64,000 nt of DNA from Arctopsyche grandis (taxonomy: Eukaryota; Arthropoda; Insecta; Trichoptera; Hydropsychidae): assembly GCF_051622035.1 (NCBI RefSeq), contig NC_135364.1, positions 1,879,001 through 1,943,000 on the forward strand, in the 5' to 3' direction. This document shows positions 54,606 through 64,000 of the stretch, one piece after another. The number at the start of each line of letters is the position of its first letter. Positions within the stretch are counted from its first letter, which is position 1. The notes under the pieces were generated by a model that saw nothing but the letters and a program-made list of their open reading frames with translations, was not told the DNA's origin and searched no databases. Both the position numbers and the translations under genes were made by a program.

Positions 54606-55021
54606 CACTAGCAGCATGTACTAGTGGTTAGTACATATATAATGCTTTTGAGCGTAGTGGTCAAGGTTCGATTCCCACTAGTAGCTGTTTGCTACTAGTG
54701 GGAATGTGCTACCTTGGTTTGTGACTCCAGGTCAATCGTTTCCTTTCAGAGTTTGTCAATTTTCCTGATTTTTTTCATTGAAACGATTTCTGTAAATTGG
54801 CATCTCCTTTCCAATCTCTCTTGAAAATTTCAAGTTATTCAGCGTCTCGAGGTTCGCCAATTTGTTTTAAAAAAATCTCCATAGATGTCGCTGTGGATGA
54901 ATTTACATTGCATAAATGCTTGTATTGATTGTGTTGAACGTATTGTATATGTAGTAGTACACTCATCGCTTTGAAGCGATCTGTAAAAGCGAGTGTACAA
55001 GTTTGATTTAAAAAAAAAATT
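54606..55021 (+). mobile_element. tRNA-derived SINE, copy g, full length, + strand
   Basis: Head AGCAGCATGTACTAGTGGTT (A-box-like) and GGTTCGATTCCC (perfect B box), a body GAGTTTGTCAATTTTCCTGA, tail ACACTCATCGCTTTGAAGCG, then CGAGTGTAC and an A run. The B box and tRNA-like order show an RNA polymerase III origin. The tail copies the LINE hairpin of 23948-23988. Confidence 0.75.
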
Positions 55022-55376
55022 ATAAACCTGACACCTCTATTGATTATTCCTTATCTCCTTCAGACGTAATCGGATCAAGTATTTTTCAATATTAGCATAT
55101 CGAGCAACGATGACGGTTATCGAATATAAAAGACACATTCACTGCAGTGAGTGAGTCACTACATTCATTATCAACAGACATTTCACCATCTTCAAGTCAG
55201 AACATTATCATCAACCCAGCTACTGTCAACAATCGGATTACGAGCTTCAGTTGTAACGGTAATAAATTAATAAAAATAACTGTCAATTGAGATGTTGACC
55301 GAACAGTCATCGACTCATCATCCTAATCAATTTAAAAATACACCTTTCGAACATAAGAATACAAACATATACAGCA
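55022..55376. other. Unassigned intergenic DNA
   Basis: No recognised feature. A stretch near 55110-55250 (GAGTGAGTCACTAC, AACAGACATTTCACC) has balanced composition but no open frame of note. Confidence 0.3.
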
Positions 55377-56079
55377 TCTAATATATAATTTCGAAACAGA
55401 CTTTGTATATACAATCTATATACAAAGTTCGTTCGTTGGTTCGAAGACGATACGTTCGATTTATTTATTTTTCGATTCATAGGCGCTGATTCGATTTTTT
55501 TCGATTCAAAGGATTCAAAGTCCCCGGGGGCGAAGGTGCCGGGGGCAAAGGCTCCGGAGGCAAAGGCTCCGGGGGCGCAGGCGCCGGATTCTGGTATACA
55601 TATAATTTCGAAAGAGAATTTGTATATATGTTTGTTTGTTGTGCGTGCATTCGCACGGCACATTTCAGGTATTATTTCCTAACGCATGCGCGCTTTATGT
55701 GTTCATGCGTTGTTGTTTATTTTGTACTTGGTTATGTACAGTGTGGTTTTTTTTATTAGAACAGTGATGTGCGGTTGTTCTTGTGCGATATTCATGAACA
55801 ACCGTCTCGTTCTCCGACGAAAGGGTCTCTTAGACTGTATTCGTTGGGGGGGTGGTGGCCTTATGTTGAGGGCTTTAAGGGTCAAATTCCTTGACCTCTA
55901 AAGTGGGCTTAGAATGTTTGTTTGTTCGTGAAAGTCAATTTAATAAAAAATCAAATGAGTATTCAAATAAATGTATGTATATAAAATAAAACTATTCAAA
56001 TAAATTTAATAAAATGTTTACTATTAGATTTAAGCGGTTTATATTACAAATACCGAGCGAAGCCGGGTAAAACCACTAG
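55377..56079 (+). mobile_element. Non-autonomous Helitron with GC-rich minisatellite, second copy
   Basis: Starts TCTAATATATAATTTCGAAA after A and ends GAGCGAAGCCGGGTA...CCACTAG before T. A GC-rich array of GGGGGCAAAGGCTCC-like 15-bp units lies at 55518-55590. A second partial copy of the 5' end occurs at about 55597, so the element may be a nested or duplicated form. Confidence 0.7.
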
Positions 56080-56483
56080 TACATATATAATATAAAGGAC
56101 ATCTAATTCCAATTTAAACGAACATATCATGTCTAGATCATTTGGAATCGTTTCAACTTTTCTGAATTGTCGTAAAACCAGGTGCATGAGTCGTTTCAAA
56201 TTCGAGCGAAAATTCCAATATGGACCTGTCCTCCCTTAAATGCGAATACATCCCTCCCGTCGTTTTCCACCCGTGCATTTTCCGTTATTGAAATAGTGTT
56301 TACGGGCACGCAGAAGCCGTAAAAACTCACCCCGACATTACGAAAAAGACATTTAAACTTTTGTCATTATTGACTCTAACGTCTCTAACGTACCCCATCC
56401 GAAATAAAGTTTAATGGATTCAAAGCGCAAACGGGAAAAACCCGCGAAAATCAATCAGTTTTCGATCTCATTTTATTATCAAA
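56080..56483. other. Unassigned intergenic DNA between Helitrons
   Basis: Balanced composition, no gene or repeat recognised. Confidence 0.3.
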
Positions 56484-56729
56484 CTAGTTGTTTTATCCGG
56501 CTTCGCTCAGTATTTGTAATATTAAATGCTTAAACATGGCCAATCTAATAGTAAATAGTCATTTGTTTTTTATTAAATTTATTTGAATCGAAAAAAATAT
56601 CATATTCAACCAATTGAATTGTCGTCATAGATACTTTCTATTGTTTACTAAGTTCCCAACCAAAGATATATACATACTTATATACATACTTACTTACATA
56701 CAAAGTCTCTTTCGAAATTATATATTAGA
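56484..56729 (-). mobile_element. Short complete Helitron of the same family
   Basis: On the - strand it starts TCTAATATATAATTTCGAAA and ends with GAGCGAAGCCGGATA and CTAG, inserted between A and T. Only 246 bp, without the minisatellite. Confidence 0.7.
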
Positions 56730-56912
56730 TTATATACAAATTAAATTTCATCAGGAATAATTGAGCCTTTTTATTTTTTGCTAGCTAAATTAACAGGAAA
56801 GTTAGTCATATTTGTATGTGTAAAACTATCAATACCATATTTTATTTTTATTATTACTAGACGGGAATACCCCAATGCGCCTTCCTAGACAATTAATTAC
56901 AAACAATGCAGT

Positions 56913-57171
56913 ATAGTCCTGAAAACATCACTCGATTTTCTTCGTTAAATTCAAAGCCTCGAAAGTGCTGCATACGAACTGTATTAATTGTTGGAGGATT
57001 CCGTTGTGATGTGGTATGTAATATATAATTTAATTTGAAAAATCCACGTTTAAGTTACATTTATGACGTTCAATTTGAATTCCAGACTACAGGTGATGTT
57101 GAAATTTACAATACATACGACGATGAATGGTCTACATATTATAATATAAGCTATGAAACTACTTTATTTGG
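56913..57171 (+). pseudogene. Orphan kelch-like fragment (end of exon 5, intron 5, start of exon 6)
   Basis: 56913-57013 matches the end of exon 5 of copy 5, 57014-57085 the intron with GT and AG intact, and 57086-57171 the start of exon 6, ending abruptly at TTATTTGGAG. It encodes VGGFRCDV where copy 5 has VGAFRCDV, so it keeps the ancestral Gly-Gly. Intron retention shows a DNA-level duplication, not a retrocopy. No flanking exons were found. Confidence 0.85.
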
Positions 57172-57189
57172 AGGTGGGAATTAATTAAT

Positions 57190-57795
57190 TAATTAATTTA
57201 TCCATTGAGACATCTATGAATTTTAAGACTTAATTTTTACATATTTTTTACAATTGTACATACCCTAAATCGGTCTCCGTGACGAAACAGAATGTTAAAT
57301 TACAGAAAACGCAAATATCGGAAGGCAAAGATCGAAAATCGAAAGATCTTAAGTTGAAAGATAAAAAAAAAATGGTGCATGGTAAACGGTACATACTCAC
57401 GTACATACTCAATTAATTTGTGCGAGCAGGATACAACAGGAACAAGAGGAACAGGCTGTTCCTCCCGTATTAATGTGCGCGCGCAGAATCTTTCGAATCG
57501 CAGATCTTTGCCTTCCGATATTTGTGTTTTTTGTAATTTAACATTCTGTCTCGTCACGTAGACCCACATTAAATACAGAGGATTTGTGACAGCAGGTAGG
57601 ATGATTTTTTTTGCCAATTTTGAGGAACCTTTTCAACAATGATCAGATAAAATTGGCAAACTCTGATAAGAAACGATCAACTTGGAGTCACAAATATCCA
57701 AGTCTAACCAGCAGTATTAAAGATTAGCCCGGGATCGAACCCAATAATCTCTTGGTGCTAAATATAAAAGCAACCACCGAGCCACACTGCTGGCT
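57190..57795 (-). mobile_element. tRNA-derived SINE, copy h, interrupted by a MITE
   Basis: 57565-57795 contains the head and body on the - strand (AGCCAGCAGTGTGGCTCGGT, GGGTTCGATCCCGG, AGAGTTTGCCAATTTTATCT). 57200-57270 contains the distal body (ACATCTATGAATTTTAAGAC). The two parts are separated by the inverted-repeat element at 57272-57564. Confidence 0.6.
57272..57564. mobile_element. MITE with about 55-bp terminal inverted repeats
   Basis: The left arm CGTGACGAAACAGAATGTTA...CGCAAATATCGGAAGGCAAA and the complementary right arm flank about 170 bp of unique DNA. An end of the same family lies at 12550-12660. A 105-codon frame on the - strand across it is not a gene. Confidence 0.65.
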
Positions 57796-57989
57796 AAATG
57801 TGTATATACATATATGTATTTATTTATTTAAGTTTAAGTTTGAACCATCGTGATATTAAAGGAGTCCCAAATGTGCCACGAAGGTCGCAAAATACAGAGA
57901 GAGTTAAGAAAAATAGAAATATATACATATACACACGAAAAAACATGCATTTATTAATTAATTTAATTTAATATGTAATTTTGATCATT

Positions 57990-58185
57990 TCTTCAATAAA
58001 GTTTGTCGATCAATGATGCTCGAAGCAGTGCAATGCGAAAAAAAATTGTTTCAAATTCAGTTGGTTTCAAGTTCTCGCTTTGGTGACGCGTTTTTGCGAT
58101 AATTACCACCGGTCATTTCTGTTACAGATTATAATATTGTTTCGGTGCTATAATTCGAATATATTTTAAATTAATCTAAGCAAAA
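57990..58185 (+). promoter_or_regulatory. Conserved upstream block of kelch copy 5
   Basis: GTTTGTCGATCAATGATGCT, GAAGCAGTGCAATGCGAAAA, GTTTCAAGTTCTCGC and GTTTCGGTGCT in the usual order. Shorter than in copies 1 and 2; the sequence before 57990 is unrelated, so distal elements have been lost or replaced. Confidence 0.55.
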
Positions 58186-61100
58186 ATGTCCGAATTCAAT
58201 GGAGATGTTCACGATCGACGTGCAAAAACAATTTTAGGGAAAATGTTTGGCATTTACGAAGAACGTTTGTTCTTTAATATTGATTTGGTAGTCGGCAATA
58301 ACAGGTTGGTGCATTTCTTATGTATGGTATTTGCCTATAAAGTTGTACTTATTGATATCAAACTACTTGCATTTTTTCAGATTTCCAGTGCACAAGCTGA
58401 TCCTAGCTACGAATAGCGATTTCTTTAAAAGTATAATAAACGATACAACCAGTGAAATCATTTTGGAAGACAGTGACGAGATACTTGCAGAGACTGTCGA
58501 GAAGACGATTGAGTTTTTTTACCTCGGTGAAATTGGTAAGGATATATAATTAATATGTGTATAGAAACCGTGTGTTTTTAACACCATTTATATACCCATC
58601 TTATGATCAAATTTTCATTTCAGACTTGCAACTACATCAAGCAGTCAATATAGTCAAATTCTCAAAAATTATTCAGGCGCGTGAACTCGAAAAATACTGC
58701 TTAGCATACATTAGAAAAATTAGAGACAGTAAAAATGCCATTTTCATTGAAGATTTTGCCAAACAAAATGGATACTTGCGACTGCTTGAGCAAACAAAAG
58801 TTTATATTACGCATAATTATTTACAGGTACGTCTTATGTACGACTCTGTGTATTATATTATAATGTATCTGAATTTGCATGTGATAGGTTTTAATAAAAT
58901 GCTATTTAATATATTGGAAAAATGTGAGTCGAAAATGTATCAAAATTTAATCATTTTCAAAGAGCTTTCCACTCGAACCATTGTTCTATAATGAGTTTTT
59001 CTTTATAGTTCTCTTTATTGTTCTACATTCATTCAACCTTCTTTTGTTTAAAACGATTTACATTCAGTTATCTTTCATTCAAGGAAAAAGTCAAATATTA
59101 GATAGGTAACGTAAGATACAAGTGCTATGCTCATTTTTCAAAAAGAAATTGCATATCTACGACATCTCACAAACTGGTGAGATATCGCACAGATGAAAAC
59201 ATAACAAAAATGGGAAAAAAGCCACATATTAGATAAGAAGGGGGAAAAACAAAATAAATGATGACAAACGGTAAACATAACGATGATTTTCATATTGTAA
59301 TTCAAAAAACTGATTGGTATTGCAGATAATCCAAGGAGACGAATTTCCAAATATCAGCTGTGAACGACTGGGTGAACTTTTACAGTCGGATGATTTAAAT
59401 GTAGCAAGAGAAGAGCAAGTGTTTCAAGGATTGAAGATTTGGGTGCTAAAAAACAACGAGTCACGGAAAAAGCATTTAGATTCCCTGTTGAAATATATCA
59501 GATTACCGTTGTTACCTGTCCAGGTATTTCCTGCTTCGTGACAAATCTCATCGATAATTCAAATTCGTCTATTTTTATTAATAATTTTCCAATGTGAATT
59601 TCTTAATTTTCAGTTTATATTAAATAAAGTGAAACCATTCTGTTACGATTCATTGCGTTGCCGCCAAATGTTATTGGATACATTAGAATACCACCATAAT
59701 CCTGAAAAAATCACTCGATTTTCGTCGTTAAATTCAAAGCCTCGAAAGTGCTGCATACGAACTGTATTAATTGTTGGAGCATTCCGTTGTGATGTGGTAT
59801 GTATCATATATACATAATTTAATTAAAAAAAATCCACGTTTAAGTTACATTTATGACGTTCAATTTGAATTTCAGACTACAGGTGATGTTGAAATTTACA
59901 ATGCATACGACGATGAATGGTCTACATATTATAATATAAACCATGAAACCACTTTATTTGGGGCTGTCGTGTTGAATAACAAACTGATTACCATGGGTGG
60001 TGAAATTGGCGGTGAAACCACAAGCAAGGTACCATTAGTTCGAATAGTAATTTTTAATTATATTTTAAAATTATTGATTGCAGGCAATGTGTTTTGAACA
60101 AACAAATAAAATTTGTCTTAAATATATTATCTTAAAATTAAGCATATGTACATACATACTCATTTCTTATGATTATTTTGATTGACATTTGATTACAAGG
60201 TTAGATCGTTCCCAACTATTAAATATAACAACCAAAACTTTAGAAAATTTTACAGCATTACTAAAAATGGTTTGATTTTTAAATGGTTTTTATTATTACG
60301 AAATTTTGTTCACAATACATCTTATATCTATTTTAAAAGCTACTGATCTACTGATCATTTTCTATTTTACAATTTAATTTAAATTGGTTAGTAATCATAG
60401 TATTATATTATTCTAATGTTAATGTTAAACATAATATTAAAAAGAGCTTAAAAACCTATTTACAATTCTTATAAATGCTCATAATACATCTAATACATAA
60501 TATTTATTAAAGACTCTCTAAAGTCGATGACCTAAAGCAGATTGTATTTAAGTAATCTGTGTTTATACCTGAAGGGTATAGACATTTTGTTGTAATCACC
60601 GAGACTCTTAACAAGTGTGTCAGTATGGTTATTAGTGATTCTGTCATAGAATCTACTGGTTAGTTTGTTAGTAATGTCTGTAACAAACTGAATATTATAT
60701 ATGGCATGCAGTTTTTTCAATTTAGTATATATGGGTGTATTATAAATTATTTTTATGGATTTATTTTGTATTACTTGGAGCTTGGAAAGGTTAATATTCG
60801 AGGCGTTATTCCATACAGGTGAAGCATAGGTTAATAATGGTAATATGAGCGCGCGATATAATTTTATTTTATTTTGAGTTGATAAAGAACTATGGCGATT
60901 AAATATTGGGTATATTGAAGATATACCCCGCATCGCCTTGACTAAAAATGGTGAGATCCATAATCAGATAGAGAGTCCTAGTTTTAGTTGTAGGCATTTA
61001 TTCCACTTGACCAGAATAACTTTCATACCAAATTCGATAGTCGTTGCTTGCGAAATGATCCCAACATTCGTGATAAATACAAAATTAAATTTTGCCTATA

Positions 61101-62989
61101 TACTATTAGTTTTATTTTTTTCCAATTTCACAGGTGTCTTGTTATGGTCTAGTCACAAAGAAAAGATCAGAATTGCAAAAGATGAAACAAGAAAGGCGAC
61201 TATTTGCAGCCACCGTCATCGATGACCAAGTTTTCGTCATCGGAGGACGAAATGATGATAACAAAGCGATAAATTCCGTAGAAAGGTTATTCAATTTTAT
61301 TTTAACTCATTTTTCATATCTTGAACTTATATTTTATTTGTTTAATTATTTTTTGTTGTGTTGTGACACTTTCTTCCTAATTTTGACCATAAATTCCAAT
61401 CCATGCCAACTGTTAGCTTAGTGTAACATTTTATTAACATTATATTTAATAAGAATACATAATTTTTTTCATTTGTTTTATATTTGTAAATTTCAATTTC
61501 TTCTTATATTCTATCTTATAACCTTTTCCAAATATTTTAATACTATAGTTTAATTATGCAATGTACTACATATTTTGTCATGCCTTTATTCTTTACTTTT
61601 TAATTTGTTTTCCTTATATTTATCTTTTTCATTTTTGTAAAAATCTATTATTGGACTCGGATGTTACATATATTATTTATTTACTTTTTGTTTTTTTATA
61701 CCTATCTCTGTACATCCTGTCCGTTGATTTTTCAATTAATAAAATAAAATAAAAAATAAAATAAAATAATTTGTCTGGTAGCCTACGCTCATCATTATGT
61801 TTATAATTGAATATGATATATGAGTGAAATTTTGATCGTCTCTCTTCCACTTGGGCCTCGCAGGGATGTTTTGTATTTGCGGTTGCTTCTTATATATTGG
61901 GGCTGGTTATACATGCAAGGCATTCCCTATTTTTTATTTTATTCTTTGATATTTTTACTTTAACTGCTATAATACTATTGTTTTTTATGATTATGTATCA
62001 ATGTATTTTTTGTCTGTGTATATGTATATGTATGAATATGTATGTATACATATGTATATCTCTCTGTATTTTTTCGACCATTAGGGACTTCTGTAATGGT
62101 CCAAACTTATTAATTGAGGAATCCACAATGGTTCAAACTTTAAATTAAATAAATAATTATTAATTATATAAATATTGAAATTAAGATAAATATTAATTAT
62201 TAATCATCATAGCACTAATTTAATTTCAGGTATGATTTAGTAACGAATACGTGGACTAAAGTGGCTCATATGTTGACACCACGCTATTTTCACGAAATAG
62301 CAGTAGTAAGAAAAGATATTTATGCCATTGGAGGTGTGGACGATAGTGGTAAGAGATTAAACACAGTGGAAATCTATAATACGAAACAAGATAAATGGAC
62401 AGCAGCCCCACCAATGAAAGAAAAAAGATATTATTTTGCAGTAAGAATTGTTTTTATTTTTGCTCACAAAGCCTACAACTGATCGTTTTCTATAACACGA
62501 TTAATCGATTCGTATCAATCAGCTTTAAAGAGAAACACAACACAATAAAGTCGTCTTGAATATGATTCGTTGCACCTTTCAGGCTGTCGCAATGGGAGAC
62601 CACATTTACGCGATTGGAGGTCATGATGGATCATCGACTCTTAAATCAGTAGAGCGATTTGACATCAAGCATCAATCTTGGAAATCATCGACAAGTCTTC
62701 CTAAGCCAAAACGAGGGCACAAGGCGATTGCTTTCGGCGAGAAAATCATTTGTGTCGGTCAGTTTAGAAGTCATTCAAATGGAATACCAATTTATGTTAT
62801 TTACTAAGATCAATTTATGTTATTTACTTTAAGTTGGTGATCGCTCCGAAAAGTGCCTAGCATTTGCTTATTTAATTCAAATATTTATCAACGTGTCTTA
62901 TAACAATTTCAGGGGGTGTTAATTCAAAATCAGTGATAGAGTACGATCCAGCTACACATAAATGGACACAGCAATCAACATACAAGTAA
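58186..62989 (+). CDS. Kelch-like BTB-BACK-Kelch protein, cluster copy 5 (10 exons, 541 aa)
   Basis: Exons: 58186-58304, 58381-58535, 58624-58826, 59326-59523, 59614-59796, 59876-60028, 61134-61285, 62230-62440, 62583-62757, 62913-62989. GT-AG junctions and phases as in the other copies. BTB has FNIDLVV instead of CNIDLVV. The BACK-to-Kelch linker encodes FILNKVKPF. Blade one has VGAF instead of VGGQ. The C-terminus ends at KWTQQSTYK, without the SEPRFYFNLLVA strand that copies 1 and 4 have, and the DNA after it is unrelated, so the last exon was cut and given a new end. Intron 6 holds a jockey-like insertion; intron 7 holds two retroposon-like tails. Confidence 0.88.
60272..60940 (-). mobile_element. 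5'-truncated jockey-like LINE in intron 6 of copy 5
   Basis: A - strand frame reads KAMRGISSIYPIFNRHSSLS, then LYRALILPLLTYASPVW and LQVIQNKSIKIIYNTP, the C-terminal region of jockey-type reverse transcriptases. The insertion is bounded by a 12-bp duplication ACTAAAAATGGT (60260-60271 and 60941-60952), and copy 3 has related sequence uninterrupted here. No in-frame stop was seen, so it is fairly young, but catalytic motifs are absent. Confidence 0.8.
61560..62150 (+). repeat. Retroposon-like tails in intron 7 of copy 5
   Basis: A T-rich stretch ends in TCAATTAATAAAATAAAATA at 61732-61770, and a second unit ends GGTTCAAACTTTAAATTAAAT at 62130-62150, like 48690-48715. These look like 3' ends of 5'-truncated non-LTR elements. 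Confidence 0.45.
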
Positions 62990-64000
62990 TATACAAATCA
63001 ATGAATGTAATTAAACTTGAATTTTTAACCAGGATTTGAACACGTCAGTTTTTGACGGTTGTACATAAAATTTCAATTAAATTTTGCATTTCAATTTCAA
63101 GTGCACTGAAGATATGCACTATTGACGAATCGAGTATATCAAGCCGGAGTGATAAGTGCTTGGATTTTCCACGATTAAGCTAGTGGAAAACTTTGTATCG
63201 AGGAGCGTCAAATGTGACTAGCAAAACGATTTGTTTTGAAAAATTTATTAACACAACAAAAAGAGGGATTTTAGTCTTGTTGTTATTTTGATTATCAAAG
63301 ATTTTTAGATCTATCTTACGGATTTTGAATATAAGTATTATTATAATATTCGAAGAAATTATTTATTTTGAATTTTAAAATATGAGCTTATATGTATTTC
63401 AAAAATGTTAAAAAATCTAAATTATTCTAAAAAAATTTTAAAGTGACCAACTCATGACTTTATCTATGAATTTGAGGAATATAAGAGTTATAAAAATCTA
63501 AATGACGCACACATTTGGGTTATGAGATCATTTTCGATACACACAATATAAGAAAACTTACACTTTAGTATTTTCAAACAAAACTTCTACTGTCAGTTGT
63601 CCGAATTTGATCACATTTATTTATATATTAATATTACTACATATAATGTTAAAACAAATAGAATTACAAAATTTTGTTATTATATTTAACAACACTTTAT
63701 CGACTCTGAAGTACAAAATGAATACAAATATAAAATCATTGGTGTGGAAGAAATCTCGTGGTAACAATGTTTTTGACTATTTTGTCCCATTTCCAGTGAA
63801 ATGGTTCATTCTTTTTATTTTTTACAAACTATAAATATACGGATCAAACTGCACTTTTAGTAAACAGCTAAAGGAAATTTGATCAAAAGTAAACTGCGAC
63901 TTCTGGTTGATCTGATCTTCATCAAATTTATTATAATACATAAAATTAGCCTCTAACCGATACGAAACATACGAATTTCCAGTTTGATGCATTGAACATT
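62990..64000. other. Sequence downstream of kelch copy 5
   Basis: 63440-63600 is a reverse copy of the end of the CCGGAAGT repeat (complement of 33780-33940). The rest is AT-rich with no recognised gene; a 75-codon frame at 63607 is low complexity. Confidence 0.4.

Noticed and set aside
54606-54690. tRNA gene candidate with a perfect B box
   Set aside because: It is the head of a SINE: multiple copies, no intact cloverleaf and a LINE-type tail.

Overview
This window is AT-rich, intron-bearing animal DNA, most likely from an insect. The evidence is short introns with GT-AG junctions, long TA and TG microsatellites, ACATATGTATGTAC-like simple sequence, and a mixed set of insect-type transposable elements (hAT, Tc1, PIF/Harbinger, Helitron, LTR, jockey- and RTE-like, tRNA-derived SINE). 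I cannot name the order or species from sequence alone.

The only host genes I recognise form a tandem cluster of five BTB-BACK-Kelch (kelch-like) genes, all on the + strand: copy 1 (6843-12317), copy 2 (15778-24643), copy 3 (27672-32724), copy 4 (35057-41102) and copy 5 (58186-62989). Each has the same ten coding exons with conserved phases and joins into one open frame of 557, 562, 536, 557 and 541 aa. An orphan fragment of a sixth copy lies at about 56913-57171. The family role is substrate adaptor for a CUL3 ubiquitin ligase: BTB binds cullin, and the six-bladed Kelch propeller binds the target. A related block precedes each start codon and probably carries promoter and 5' UTR.

Layout: 1-6400 is transposon territory (a complete hAT transposon with an intact transposase inside a Tc1 relic, then solo LTRs among TA tracts). 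6400-12317 is kelch copy 1. 12318-15240 holds MITEs and a solo LTR. 15240-24643 is copy 2, whose intron 8 contains a young gag-only LTR retrotransposon and a LINE fragment. 24644-27340 is intergenic with nested inverted-repeat elements. 27340-32724 is copy 3, with a Harbinger MITE in intron 8. 32725-34800 is repeats. 34800-41102 is copy 4, with a hAT MITE in intron 3. 41103-57990 is a 17-kb transposon graveyard of Helitrons, a long palindrome, tRNA-derived SINEs and hAT deletion derivatives. 57990-62989 is copy 5, with a jockey-like insertion in intron 6. The rest is unassigned.

The most interesting signal is in the kelch cluster. Copies 1 and 4 are almost identical through introns 8 and 9, yet exons 6-9 carry dense, mostly amino-acid-changing differences. 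In exon 9 these sit only in the loop after the Gly-Gly pair and in the segment before the next strand, the positions that line the substrate face of Kelch propellers. This looks like diversification of target recognition on a conserved ligase-adaptor scaffold, combined with gene conversion between copies.
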